From positions 12,432 through 76,431 of the forward strand of contig DBBN01000074.1 in NCBI GenBank assembly GCA_002292215.1: a stretch of DNA of 64,000 nucleotides. Direction: 5' to 3'. The notes beneath the pieces were generated by a model that was not told the origin of the DNA, searched no databases, and saw only the letters and a list, made by a program, of their open reading frames with translations. This DNA is from Glaciecola sp. UBA983 (GTDB taxonomy: Bacteria > Pseudomonadota > Gammaproteobacteria > Enterobacterales > Alteromonadaceae). The translations under genes were made by a program, and so were the position numbers. Shown one piece after another: positions 18,426 to 27,836 of this stretch (within the stretch, counting starts at the first letter, position 1; every line of letters begins with the position of its first letter).

Positions 18426-20440
18426 TGTTTAGTCCTTGAACGTGGCGCCTGTTGACGTTTACGTTGTTGATACTCTAGCTCCATTTTGCGTTTCAGCAGG
18501 TAGCCTGGATCATTGGGTACTTTATTCATCAACGCTTGCATGCGTTGCATTTTTTCTTGTTCTTCCGGTGTCAACGGTTGTTCTTGTTGCTGCGCTTGGA
18601 CTTCTTGCGATTCTTGAGGTTCATCCGGTTGCGTAGGCTCTTTAGGCTGCTGTTTATCTTGCTGCTTTTGTTGATCATCGCCTTGTTCTTGTTCGTCTTT
18701 AGACTCTTCTGGCGAAGGTTGTTCTTTTTGATCCTCTGATTGCTGTTGATTTTGCTGTGATTGTTCATCTTGGGATTGTTGTTGCTGAGACTGCTGGTCT
18801 TGAGATTCTTGCTCATCAGAGGCCGACTCTTGATTGTCTTGAGACTGGCTTTGTTGATCTTGTTGCTCTTGATCGTTTTGCTCATCACTCTGATCTTGAT
18901 CTTGTTTACTTTGATCCTGAGAAGAGTCTTGTGGTGGCTGATTTTGCAAAAACAACTCTAATGCGGCTTGGTTTTCTTGGGCTTCAATAAAATCACTGTC
19001 GAGTGCATTGGCGCGCTGATACGCCTCTAAAGCTTTATCGTATTGACCTAACTTGGCAAGCGAATTACCTGCATTGTATTGACTTAAGGCATCGTCAGTT
19101 TGTGCAAAATGCGCTAGCGCCTCTGCATATTCACCTTGCGCATATTGTGCTTGAGCTTGCCATTCTGGATCGGTAAACAACGACTGTGAAGTTGCATAGT
19201 CTCCGTTTTGAAAGGCACGTAACCCCTTTTGGTTATTATTTTGTAGTGCTGGCGGTAAAAAATCCAGTGGTGTACGAATAGATTGAACTGCATTTAGTTC
19301 TGAGGAAGGGGGGGACGGCAAATCGGCTGATGACTTCTGAGGCATCGCTTGTGCAAAAGCCGGTTGCTGTAGGGTTAATCCGCTCAGTGGTAATAAAACT
19401 ATCGTCAGCAGTAAAACCCAATGTTTGCGCGAGTACAATAATACGATAAATATAACGGGTAATAATAAATACGGACCGAGTTCGTACCAATCATCACCTT
19501 GCAAGGTATTAAGTTTAGTCGCGTCGGCTAACAAGGTGTCAGCCACTTGCATAATGATTTTAATATCTTGTTCATCTGCGGTTATCGGCGTAAACGCTCC
19601 ATTAGTGATTCCAGCTAAGGTTTGTAAACTCGCGTTGTCGAGGCGTGGAATGACAATCGCGCCAGAACTATCTTTGAGTAACTGGCCATTAGTCAGCTTA
19701 ATCGGTGCGCCATCTGGTGTGCCTACGGATAATATAGATACTCGATGTGGCATACTTTGCAGTAAGGAGGTTAATCCAGGCATTTGATCATAATCGACGC
19801 CATCAGTAAACCAAATTATATCCCCGTTTAAATAACCGGCTTGCTCTAGCATCAATGCGGCTTTTTCTAAAGCCAATTCAGGTTCACTGCCAAATTCAGG
19901 CATGATCTCAGGTCGTAAACCAGGGATCAGCGCATTAAGATTAGTACCGTCCGTCGTAATTGGGCTGATGACAAATGCATCACCGGCATAGGCGATTAAA
20001 CCGATTTCTCCGCCATTATTAGCATTAATTAAATCAATGGCTTTGTAACTCATGCGTGATAATCGATCCGGAGCAATATCCGTTGCACGCATGGATAAAC
20101 TCATATCCATTACTATGACCTTGGCTTGAGCAATATCATAAACAGGTTTAGGGATCTTTTGCGTCGTAGGACCGGCCATAGCAACAATCGCTAATACTGC
20201 GCCAAGCAACAGCGGCCATAACCGCTGCGTTGATTGAGTTTGCGAGCCACCTTGGGTTAAATAATTATAAAGCACATCATTAATCATATTGGTAGCTTGA
20301 TTTTGACGATGTTTGATACTGCGTATTAACCCATAAATAACAGCGGCAGGAATGAGCGCCCATAGCCACTGGGGACGCAGAAAATGCAACTGCATAGCGT
20401 GTTGCGTAATTTGATTGACGAGCATTTCAAGCGATTCCAT
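18419..20440 (-). CDS. BatB-BatC type fusion: VWA domain, TPR repeats and Gln/Asp-rich tail
   Basis: 673 residues. Membrane segments lie near residues 20-38 and 70-88. A VWA domain follows, with MIDAS motif VIVMDMSLSMRA near residue 110 and FTDGVD near 210. Two hydrophobic segments occur around residues 318-360. TPR-like repeats cover about 395-500 (FQNGDYATSQSLF, YNAGNSLAKLGQYDKALEAY). Next come about 125 residues composed mostly of Gln, Asp, Glu and Ser, then a basic C-terminus. It abuts batA with no gap and overlaps batD. In many genomes BatB and BatC are separate proteins; here the membrane VWA part and the TPR part are one chain. Confidence 0.88.
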   Translation of the reverse strand: MESLEMLVNQITQHAMQLHFLRPQWLWALIPAAVIYGLIRSIKHRQNQATNMINDVLYNYLTQGGSQTQSTQRLWPLLLGAVLAIVAMAGPTTQKIPKPVYDIAQAKVIVMDMSLSMRATDIAPDRLSRMSYKAIDLINANNGGEIGLIAYAGDAFVISPITTDGTNLNALIPGLRPEIMPEFGSEPELALEKAALMLEQAGYLNGDIIWFTDGVDYDQMPGLTSLLQSMPHRVSILSVGTPDGAPIKLTNGQLLKDSSGAIVIPRLDNASLQTLAGITNGAFTPITADEQDIKIIMQVADTLLADATKLNTLQGDDWYELGPYLLLPVIFIVLLYSRKHWVLLLTIVLLPLSGLTLQQPAFAQAMPQKSSADLPSPPSSELNAVQSIRTPLDFLPPALQNNNQKGLRAFQNGDYATSQSLFTDPEWQAQAQYAQGEYAEALAHFAQTDDALSQYNAGNSLAKLGQYDKALEAYQRANALDSDFIEAQENQAALELFLQNQPPQDSSQDQSKQDQDQSDEQNDQEQQDQQSQSQDNQESASDEQESQDQQSQQQQSQDEQSQQNQQQSEDQKEQPSPEESKDEQEQGDDQQKQQDKQQPKEPTQPDEPQESQEVQAQQQEQPLTPEEQEKMQRMQALMNKVPNDPGYLLKRKMELEYQQRKRQQAPRSRTKQW
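18560..18945. repeat. Low-complexity CAA/CAG/GAT-rich tract within the BatB/C gene
   Basis: About 385 bases encode a Gln/Asp/Glu/Ser-rich segment. Codons CAA, CAG, GAT, GAA and TCA recur without an exact repeat unit. The composition keeps other frames open on both strands, producing several spurious open frames. Confidence 0.75.
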
Positions 20441-21469
20441 TTACACCTCCACACGCCAGTTAAATTGACGATTTGCCCAATTTAGTAAGGTTAACAATCC
20501 ACTAGCACATAGTGCCACTAGCAACGCCCAATAAAACATTGCGTGTTGTGGGCGCAATGTTTGTTGATTATCTTCTACAGGTTCAATTTTATCTAAAATA
20601 CGGTAAATCTGTTGCAGCTCATCGGTATCACGGGCACGAAAATATTGTCCCCCTGTATCTTTAGCAAGTCGAGTTAATAATGATTCATCTAAATCCGCAG
20701 ACGGATTAACTTGGCGCTGACCAAATAAGCTATTTACGACCATCGAATCTGCACCTACTCCAATCGGGTAGATTTTTATTTGTTGATCAACTGCTAACGT
20801 CAGGGCTTGGTCAGGTGTAATATTACCTGCCGTATTTTGTCCATCAGTCAACAAAATCAGAACTTTGTTGACGTTGGGTTTATCTGTAAAACGTTTCGCT
20901 GCTAAGCCGATTGCATCGCCGATAGCGGTTGAATCACCTACTAATCCAATCACAGTCTCTGATAACAGTTGTTCTACAGTGGTGCGGTCAAAGGTTAACG
21001 GAGCTTGTAAATACGCGGTGTCAGCAAATAATATTAAGCCAATACGATCCCCGATCCGGCGTTGAATAAAATCACCTAAGACCGTTTTGACCATGACTAA
21101 ACGATCGACTTCTTGACCATTCACGAGCATGTCTTTGGTTTGCATTGAACCGGATAAATCAACGGCGACCATTAAATCGCGTCCTTCATTAGGGATTGAG
21201 ATAGGCTCTCCGTAGTAAACGGGCCGGGTAACACTAATAACAAACGCACTCCATGCAATGACCAATAAAATACTGCGCACCGGGGAGCGTCGTTTAGTCT
21301 GTGACGCAGCTTGAGTAAGCTGGCGATAAAAAGGCATGTAAATAGGTTTAGTTTGCTCCGTTTTGGCTTTGCCAAACAGGAGTTGAATGATCCACGGAAA
21401 TGGATATACCACAGCCAACCACCACCATGAAAAGGATAAGTTATCCCAAATCGTCAATATATTATCCAT
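20441..21469 (-). CDS. batA: BatA-type VWA domain membrane protein
   Basis: 342 residues. Two N-terminal membrane segments (about residues 12-30 and 62-80) precede a VWA domain, with one more segment near the C-terminus (about residues 309-329). The MIDAS motif LMVAVDLSGSMQT is near residue 97, and LILLTDGQNTAG supplies the later metal-site aspartate. The VWA face would lie between membrane anchors and may bind a protein partner of the MoxR machinery. The gene overlaps the DUF4381 gene by 8 bases and abuts the downstream BatB/C fusion. Confidence 0.9.
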   Translation of the reverse strand: MDNILTIWDNLSFSWWWLAVVYPFPWIIQLLFGKAKTEQTKPIYMPFYRQLTQAASQTKRRSPVRSILLVIAWSAFVISVTRPVYYGEPISIPNEGRDLMVAVDLSGSMQTKDMLVNGQEVDRLVMVKTVLGDFIQRRIGDRIGLILFADTAYLQAPLTFDRTTVEQLLSETVIGLVGDSTAIGDAIGLAAKRFTDKPNVNKVLILLTDGQNTAGNITPDQALTLAVDQQIKIYPIGVGADSMVVNSLFGQRQVNPSADLDESLLTRLAKDTGGQYFRARDTDELQQIYRILDKIEPVEDNQQTLRPQHAMFYWALLVALCASGLLTLLNWANRQFNWRVEV

Positions 21470-22058
21470 GTTCGACTGCTCCAGTTGGCAATACAGAACG
21501 CGGAGAAGTAAGTTTCATCGTAACAAGATTAAAGCGCGGCAGGCCTTTTTTACACCAAGTTTGTACGATGTCGATAGCCGCAGGTACGGTTATTACATTG
21601 GGTAGTTGTGTTGCGGATTGATAAATACTTTGATTGAGTAATAACAACGAAGCAGCATAATCATTTTCTGGTTTTAGTGCTATTTTGTTACGCACTTTGC
21701 TGCGAATTTTACTGCATAGCCAAACACTCCATTCTTGTCCATGTAGGACCGTAATAGAAGATTTTTCTTGGGGGTAATAATGCAAGGCTACCCGTTTCAA
21801 AATTTGATTAATAGTAGTGAGTTGTGCACTGGTATCATTGCTATTGTCTTCATGTTGAGCTAATAATAATTGTAACTCAGTGACAGCTTGTCGCTGTGCA
21901 GCAAAAGCACGTCGATAATGACGAATGACGATGACTAGCCAAACGCAAAGTGCACTAACTGCAAGTATCAGCCCTATTAACGGCAATGAGGGCGGCCACC
22001 AATTAATGCTATCTGGCAGAATGACCTCGTGCGGAGGGTTAAAAATAAGTGGTTCCAT
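21462..22058 (-). CDS. DUF4381 membrane protein of the moxR-bat operon
   Basis: 198 residues with one membrane segment at about residues 24-45 (SLPLIGLILAVSALCVWLVI), followed by a basic cytoplasmic domain. The opening NPPHEVILPDSINWWPPS is characteristic of DUF4381, a family found between the DUF58 and VWA genes of MoxR operons. Its role is unknown. It starts 1 base after the DUF58 stop and its own stop lies inside batA, so it is almost certainly co-translated with them. Confidence 0.85.
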   Translation of the reverse strand: MEPLIFNPPHEVILPDSINWWPPSLPLIGLILAVSALCVWLVIVIRHYRRAFAAQRQAVTELQLLLAQHEDNSNDTSAQLTTINQILKRVALHYYPQEKSSITVLHGQEWSVWLCSKIRSKVRNKIALKPENDYAASLLLLNQSIYQSATQLPNVITVPAAIDIVQTWCKKGLPRFNLVTMKLTSPRSVLPTGAVEHG

Positions 22059-22059
22059 A

Positions 22060-23010
22060 TTACACCTCCACTTTTGCTAAGTTGCGTGTAGGATCGATCA
22101 AGCCTGCGGTTAACTGTGTCACTAACGGCATGGATGCGCATAACCAATGCTGCATGATGCCTAATGAAGCTATTTGTGCTTGAATATCCGCGTAGCGCGA
22201 ACCTGCAGCTTGCGATTTGACCACTCGTAATGCTGATTCAATACCATCGGTGACTAAAATAGGTGGACTGTTGTGCTGTTGTTGTGCAGTTTCTAATGGG
22301 TCTGAAATACCAAAAATGCGCACTTCACAGTGTTTGGTGAGTTGTCGTAAGTGTTGTTTTATTTCTGGATTGAAATGTTGAAAATCACTGATGATACAGA
22401 CTAGGCTGCCAGGTTTAGCAAGTCTTCTCAACCTTTTTACAGCCTCTAATAGCGGGTTTTCATTGCCACTCATCTGTAAAGGTTGAGATTGTTGTAACTG
22501 ACATGTCGCGGTTAACAAATGTAAAATAGCACTGTCTTGGCTTTTAGGTTTAATTTCGCGATGCCCTTGAGAATTAAACGCTAACCCTCCAACACGATCA
22601 CCACGCGCTTTCGCAGACCAAGCTAAGACTGAGGCTAAGTGTCCGGCAAGGACTGATTTTAGTTGCAATTGTGTGCCAAATTGCATGGTAGCACTGACAT
22701 CAGTGGCAATAAATACAGGGCGTTCGCGTTCCTCTCTAAAGATCTTAGTATGAGTTTTACCGGTACGAGCCGTCACGCGCCAGTCTATAGCACGAATGTC
22801 GTCGCCCGCTTGATAGTGCCGTGCTTCGTCGAATTCCATCCCGCGACCTTTCATTTTACTGATATACGTTCCAGCAAGCCGCGCTTGTGGTGTACGTTTA
22901 GGATGTAAGGTTATTAATTTGTGGGCGAGCTTATATTGCATTAACTTTTTTATCGTTAATGCGACAGCATTTTCGGCGGTAAGTTGACTAAGTGATTGTA
23001 ATATAGACAT
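22060..23010 (-). CDS. DUF58 protein of the MoxR/Bat operon
   Basis: 316 residues with no clear membrane segment. The DUF58 core GMEFDEARHYQAGDDIRAID with WRVTARTG near residue 75 is intact. A VWA-like fold follows (FIATDVSATMQFG), in which the MIDAS serines are partly kept. It lies 38 bases downstream of moxR. DUF58 proteins are regular partners of MoxR AAA ATPases and are thought to help recruit client proteins; the mechanism is not settled. Confidence 0.9.
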   Translation of the reverse strand: MSILQSLSQLTAENAVALTIKKLMQYKLAHKLITLHPKRTPQARLAGTYISKMKGRGMEFDEARHYQAGDDIRAIDWRVTARTGKTHTKIFREERERPVFIATDVSATMQFGTQLQLKSVLAGHLASVLAWSAKARGDRVGGLAFNSQGHREIKPKSQDSAILHLLTATCQLQQSQPLQMSGNENPLLEAVKRLRRLAKPGSLVCIISDFQHFNPEIKQHLRQLTKHCEVRIFGISDPLETAQQQHNSPPILVTDGIESALRVVKSQAAGSRYADIQAQIASLGIMQHWLCASMPLVTQLTAGLIDPTRNLAKVEV

Positions 23011-23048
23011 CTAGGCACTCAATATAACAAGTTCAGCGTGAGTCAACG

Positions 23049-24005
23049 CTAAGGCACCGGAACAATTGCTAGGATATTATCGAGTACGGCATTCACCGTC
23101 ACACCGTCAGCTTCGGCTTCATAAGTGAGTGGTAAGCGATGACGTAGCACATTATGAAAAACAGCATGGATATTATCAGGTCCAACAAAGTCTCGTCCCA
23201 TTAGCCAAGCATGTGCTCGAGCACATTTATCTAGAGCAATCGTGGCACGCGGTGAAACACCTAGCGCAATATATTGGGCTAATTTTTCATCGTATTGTTG
23301 CGGCTGACGAGTCGCCATGACGAGTTGCACGATATATTCTTGCAGTGCATCACTCATGTGCATCGATAAAATATCTTTGCGTGCTGCAAAAATAGCTGCT
23401 TGTTTAAGCGGAGTCGGCGGTGCAATTGTTTGCGATAAACCTTCATTACGGGTTAATTGTAAAATAGACAGCTCTGTTTTCGCATCGGGATAATCAATTT
23501 CTACATGCATTAAAAAACGGTCAAGTTGTGCTTCGGGCAGGGGATAAGTCCCTTCTTGCTCCAGAGGGTTTTGAGTCGCCATGACCAAAAATAACTCAGG
23601 AAGCGTGTAGGTTTTGTTACCTACTGTAATTTGGCGTTCAGCCATCGCTTCAAGCAGGGCTGATTGAACCTTCGCAGGGGCACGGTTAATTTCATCCGCT
23701 AACACAAGATTATGAAACAACGGACCTGATTGAAATACAAACTCGCCTGTTTCAGGGCGATAGATATCCGTGCCAGTTAAATCGGCCGGGAGTAAATCTG
23801 GGGTAAATTGGACGCGATGAAAGTCGCCTTCAACGCCATCAGCTAAGGCATTAATCGCTCTAGTTTTAGCTAATCCAGGAGGCCCTTCTACAAGCAAATG
23901 TCCATCGGCGAGTAAAGCGATGAGCATATTTTCGGTTAATGCGTGTTGCCCGATGACTTGTGCATTGAGATAGTCACGGATAGGGGCAAAATCTGTCGAT
24001 GCCAT
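23049..24005 (-). CDS. MoxR-family AAA+ ATPase
   Basis: 318 residues. Walker A GPPGLAKTRA lies near residue 40, Walker B LVLADEINRAPAKVQSALLE near 100, and sensor 1 VMATQNPLEQEGTYPLPEAQ near 140. An arginine-finger region follows. MoxR ATPases act as chaperones that mature or activate enzyme complexes together with VWA partners. It is the first gene of the six-gene minus-strand operon, so the promoter should be in 24006-24150. The ATG has AAGGAAG about 7 bases upstream. Confidence 0.93.
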   Translation of the reverse strand: MASTDFAPIRDYLNAQVIGQHALTENMLIALLADGHLLVEGPPGLAKTRAINALADGVEGDFHRVQFTPDLLPADLTGTDIYRPETGEFVFQSGPLFHNLVLADEINRAPAKVQSALLEAMAERQITVGNKTYTLPELFLVMATQNPLEQEGTYPLPEAQLDRFLMHVEIDYPDAKTELSILQLTRNEGLSQTIAPPTPLKQAAIFAARKDILSMHMSDALQEYIVQLVMATRQPQQYDEKLAQYIALGVSPRATIALDKCARAHAWLMGRDFVGPDNIHAVFHNVLRHRLPLTYEAEADGVTVNAVLDNILAIVPVP

Positions 24006-24255
24006 AAGTTCATGCTTCCTTAATGATTTTGTTAGAGTTTTTTATTAAACATTACAAGCTACGTTAAAACGAACTTGCTAAAAAGACAGTACTTAGGAAG
24101 TAAGGTTCAGATTTTATATTACAAGGTTTGTGCAACAAATTTTGTGTTTTTTCCGAATTTAACTAGATAATGCGTAAAAGTTTTGTCACAATGCATTTCA
24201 AGAGCTAGAGGTCTGACCACTGGTGTATTTATTATTAATAGGATTATGACGACTG
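24006..24255. other. Divergent intergenic region, moxR / fadIJ
   Basis: 250 bases without a gene. The left part is AT-rich and must carry the moxR operon promoter. The right part carries the FadR-like palindrome at 24207-24221. No further conserved structure was seen. Confidence 0.6.
24207..24221. promoter_or_regulatory. FadR-like operator upstream of fadIJ
   Basis: AGAGGTCTGACCACT has the GGTCnGACC core of the enterobacterial FadR site and keeps near-symmetry outside it. It lies 35 bases before the fadI ATG. FadR binding would link beta-oxidation to long-chain acyl-CoA. The site is seen directly; the regulator is inference. Confidence 0.6.
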
Positions 24256-25566
24256 ATGGCTAAATTACAAACAGTAAAAACAGCAAATGGCGAACGCGTC
24301 GCTATCGTTGCTGGATTACGTACTCCATTTACTAAAATGGCGACTGATTTTCACGGTGTTCCGGCTGTTGACCTAGGTAAAATGGTAGTCAATGAACTAT
24401 TAGCGCGTCATGACTTATCACCATTAGAAATTGATCAGTTAGTCTATGGTCAAGTTGTGCAAATGCCGGCGGCGCCAAATATCGCCCGTGAGATAGTATT
24501 AGGTACTGGCATGAACGTGCATACCGACGCATACAGTGTGTCGCGAGCGTGTGCAACGAGCTTTCAATCGACGGTAAATGTTATGGAGTCGATTTTATTA
24601 GGAAATGCGGATGTGGGGATTGCCGGTGGAGCAGATTCAACGTCCGTGTCACCGATTCAAGTGTCTAAAAACCTTGCCCGAGCATTAGTTGACTTGCAGA
24701 AAACTAAAACCTTCGGGCAAAAATGGCAAGTATTGAAACACTTAGGATTGAAGGACTTAGTTCCTGTTCCGCCAGCCGTTGCTGAATATTCAACTGGTTT
24801 ATCAATGGGTAATACAGCTGAACAAATGGCTAAGACGCATGGGATTACCCGTGCAGAACAAGATGCGTTGGCGCATCGTTCACATACCTTAGCGGCACAA
24901 AATTGGAATGACGGGCACATGGCTCATGAAGTGATGACGGCTTACCCAGAACCTTACAAAAAAGCAGTAGAAAGAGACAATAACATTCGCTTTGACTCTA
25001 CGTTAGATGGATATGCACGTTTGCGTCCTGCATTTGATCGCAAATTTGGAACCGTCACAGCAGCCAATGCCACACCGCTAACAGATGGTGCGTCGGCAGT
25101 AATATTAATGAATGAAGCGAAAGCTAAAGCCTTAGGTTATACCCCCCTAGGCTATATTAAATCGTATGCGTTTGCTGCCATCGACGTTTGGGAAGATATG
25201 TTAATGGGACCTAGTTATGCAACGCCTTTAGCGTTAGAGCGAGCGGGTATGAATTTATCGGATCTGACCCTAATTGAAATGCACGAAGCGTTTGCCGCAC
25301 AAACCTTATCAAACGTGAAAATGTTTGGCAGTGATAAATTTGCTCAAGAAAAACTAGGTCGCAGTAAAGCTACCGGAGAGATTGATATGGATAAATTTAA
25401 TGTACAAGGCTCTTCGATTGCTTATGGGCATCCATTTGCTGCGACAGGTACCAGAATGATTACGCAAATGTTGAATGAACTCAATCGTCGTGGCGGAGGG
25501 ACTGGCTTGTTGACTGCTTGTGCTGCCGGTGGACTTGGTGCAGCGATGATAGTGGAGACAGAATAA
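24256..25566 (+). CDS. fadI: 3-ketoacyl-CoA thiolase FadI
   Basis: 436 residues, matching FadI (beta subunit) length. The nucleophilic cysteine is in [13 protein letters not shown] near residue 97. The catalytic histidine is in [11 protein letters not shown], and the second cysteine is in [14 protein letters not shown] at the C-terminus. It cleaves 3-ketoacyl-CoA with CoA to give acetyl-CoA and a shortened acyl-CoA. The stop overlaps the fadJ start by one base (TAATG), as expected for a two-subunit complex. In E. coli FadIJ serves anaerobic or medium-chain oxidation; the same role here is inference. Confidence 0.95.
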   Translation: MAKLQTVKTANGERVAIVAGLRTPFTKMATDFHGVPAVDLGKMVVNELLARHDLSPLEIDQLVYGQVVQMPAAPNIAREIVLGTGMNVHTDAYSVSRACATSFQSTVNVMESILLGNADVGIAGGADSTSVSPIQVSKNLARALVDLQKTKTFGQKWQVLKHLGLKDLVPVPPAVAEYSTGLSMGNTAEQMAKTHGITRAEQDALAHRSHTLAAQNWNDGHMAHEVMTAYPEPYKKAVERDNNIRFDSTLDGYARLRPAFDRKFGTVTAANATPLTDGASAVILMNEAKAKALGYTPLGYIKSYAFAAIDVWEDMLMGPSYATPLALERAGMNLSDLTLIEMHEAFAAQTLSNVKMFGSDKFAQEKLGRSKATGEIDMDKFNVQGSSIAYGHPFAATGTRMITQMLNELNRRGGGTGLLTACAAGGLGAAMIVETE

Positions 25567-27686
25567 TGAATAACCCAGCATTTACATTAATCAAACAAGA
25601 TTCAGGTATTGCCATTTTAACGATGGACGTGCCCAATGAAACCATGAATATCTTAAAAGCAGAATTTTCGGCTGAGATAGATGCTTTGCTAACGCAAATC
25701 GAACAAGATAATGATATTAAAGGCATTGTATTAACGTCTGCAAAAGATAACTCTTTTATGGCAGGAGCCGATGTGAGCATGCTTGAAGCCTGTGATTCAG
25801 CCGCGAGTGCCACGGCAATTGCAGCTTCCGGTCAACACATGTTTTGTCGTATTACGGACCTAGCAAAACCAGTTATTGCGGCGATCCACGGACCTGCATT
25901 AGGCGGTGGTTTAGAACTTGCGTTAGCATGTCATGCCCGCGTATGTTCGGATGCTGCGAGTACAGTGTTAGGTTTGCCTGAAGTACAACTTGGTTTATTG
26001 CCAGGTAGTACTGGCACACAACGTTTACCGCGTTTAATTAGTTTACAACAAGCCATTAAAATGATGCTAACAGGGGCGTCAGTTCGAGCGCAACAAGCCC
26101 TAAAGTATGGCATCGTGGATTCGGTTGTACCTCGAAGTATTTTACTCGCTGAAGCTGAAAGAATGGCATTAACAGGTAAACCTAAGCGCCGCTCTATTAA
26201 GAAAACATGGATGAATCGCGCTTTAGAAAATACGAGCATCGGGCGTTCTATATTGTTTGGGCAAGCCAAAAAACAAATGTTACGTCAAACTCATGGTAAT
26301 TATCCCGCTCCGGTCGCAATATTGGAATGTATCGAAACAGGATTAAATCAAGGGTTAGAAAAGGGCTTGGCGCTAGAAGCGCAGCGTTTTGGTGAATTAG
26401 TCATGACACCCGAATCAAAAAGTTTACGAAGCTTATTCTTTGCTACCACTGATATGAAAAAAGAATCAGGTGTAGCTGGTGTTCTAGCTAATCCTATTGC
26501 TAAAGTCGGTGTGTTGGGTGGTGGCTTAATGGGCGGAGGGATTGCTTTTGTCAGCGCGACTAAAGCTAAAGTACCGGTGCGGATCAAAGATATACAGGTG
26601 CAGGGGATCAAGAATGCATTGCAAACGGCGTACAGTATTTTACATAAACGCGTTAAACGCCGCATAGTTAGCCATTCGCAAATGCAGCAACAACTCAGCT
26701 TAATTACTGGAACCACTGATTATAGCGGCTTCAAGCGCGTGGATATGGTAATCGAAGCAGTATTTGAAGATTTGACATTGAAGCAAAATATGGTCGCTGA
26801 TGTTGAAGCTAACTGTCAATCTGATACGATTTTTGCTTCGAATACCTCGTCTATTCCGATTGGACAGATTGCAGCGAAGGCTGCACGTCCTGAAAATGTA
26901 ATTGGTCTACATTATTTTTCTCCTGTAGATAAAATGCCATTAGCAGAAGTGATCGCACATGCAGGCACATCAGAACAGACGATTTCTACGACGGTGGCGT
27001 TTGCCAAAAAACAAGGTAAAACCCCAATCGTTGTTAAGGATGGTGCTGGATTCTATGTTAACCGTATTTTGGCGCCTTATATGAATGAAGCGGCGCAAAT
27101 GCTATTAGCGGGCGAGCCTATTGATAAATTAGACAAAACCTTAGTCAAGTTTGGTTTTCCGGTTGGTCCTGTGAAGTTACTTGATGAAGTCGGGATTGAT
27201 GTGGGTACTAAAATCATTCCTATACTACAAGCTGAATTTGGTGCTCGTTTTGCTGCGCCAGATGCGTTCGACAAAGTGCTACAAGATGATCGTAAAGGTA
27301 AGAAAAACGGTCGAGGTTTTTACGATTACTCAAGTAAACACAAAGGTAAAGTGGTCGATGAGTCTATCTACACATTATTAAATGTGACGCCAAATGCACA
27401 GTTAAGTAGTGACCAAATTATCCAACGTTCTGTATACATGATGCTTAACGAAGCCGCCCGTTGTTTAGATGAGGGGGTGATCCGTAATGCACGTGATGGC
27501 GACATTGGTGCAATCTTTGGCATCGGCTTCCCACCATTCTTAGGTGGACCGTTTAGATATATGGATACGATTGGTATCCAAACGTTGGTGGACAGACTGA
27601 GTGAATTTGCAGTCAAACAGGGCGATAAGTTTACCCCCGCGCCAATTTTAGTCACCATGGCTAAGGAAAATCGCACGTTTTACTAA
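25566..27686 (+). CDS. fadJ: Fatty acid oxidation complex subunit alpha FadJ
   Basis: 706 residues. The N-terminal half is enoyl-CoA hydratase/isomerase (crotonase), with IHGPALGGGLELALACHARV and the catalytic-glutamate region LGLPEVQLGLLPGSTGTQ. The C-terminal half is 3-hydroxyacyl-CoA dehydrogenase, with the dinucleotide-binding VGVLGGGLMGGGIAF and the HYFSPVDKMPLAEVI motif. The start at 25566 overlaps the fadI stop and gives the family N-terminus; an open extension of 16 codons into fadI is not needed. It works with FadI as a multifunctional complex. A strong terminator follows. Confidence 0.96.
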   Translation: MNNPAFTLIKQDSGIAILTMDVPNETMNILKAEFSAEIDALLTQIEQDNDIKGIVLTSAKDNSFMAGADVSMLEACDSAASATAIAASGQHMFCRITDLAKPVIAAIHGPALGGGLELALACHARVCSDAASTVLGLPEVQLGLLPGSTGTQRLPRLISLQQAIKMMLTGASVRAQQALKYGIVDSVVPRSILLAEAERMALTGKPKRRSIKKTWMNRALENTSIGRSILFGQAKKQMLRQTHGNYPAPVAILECIETGLNQGLEKGLALEAQRFGELVMTPESKSLRSLFFATTDMKKESGVAGVLANPIAKVGVLGGGLMGGGIAFVSATKAKVPVRIKDIQVQGIKNALQTAYSILHKRVKRRIVSHSQMQQQLSLITGTTDYSGFKRVDMVIEAVFEDLTLKQNMVADVEANCQSDTIFASNTSSIPIGQIAAKAARPENVIGLHYFSPVDKMPLAEVIAHAGTSEQTISTTVAFAKKQGKTPIVVKDGAGFYVNRILAPYMNEAAQMLLAGEPIDKLDKTLVKFGFPVGPVKLLDEVGIDVGTKIIPILQAEFGARFAAPDAFDKVLQDDRKGKKNGRGFYDYSSKHKGKVVDESIYTLLNVTPNAQLSSDQIIQRSVYMMLNEAARCLDEGVIRNARDGDIGAIFGIGFPPFLGGPFRYMDTIGIQTLVDRLSEFAVKQGDKFTPAPILVTMAKENRTFY

Positions 27687-27703
27687 TATTACGTTAATTG
27701 ATT

Positions 27704-27748
27704 GAATAAAACCGGGATTCTGCAGTGAAATGAGCCCCGGTTTTATTC
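27704..27748. terminator. Bidirectional terminator between fadJ and the M16 peptidase gene
   Basis: A perfect 13-bp stem (27704-27716 with 27736-27748) ends in TTTTATT on the plus strand. The mirrored TTTTATTC serves the minus strand. It lies 17 bases past the fadJ stop and 88 bases past the stop of the convergent M16 gene. Confidence 0.85.
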
Positions 27749-27836
27749 ATTATAACTATTCTAAATAGTCGTTTCCTCTCTCCGGTAAGCTATAATTAAC
27801 TTATCTTAATATTCGTCAATAACACATCGTCAGGCT

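Noticed and set aside
18436-18990. Several plus-strand open frames and one alternative minus-strand frame across the Gln-rich tract
   Set aside because: They arise from the CAA/CAG/GAT-rich composition of the BatB/C tail, give Leu/Phe- or Lys/Asn-rich nonsense, and have no ribosome sites.
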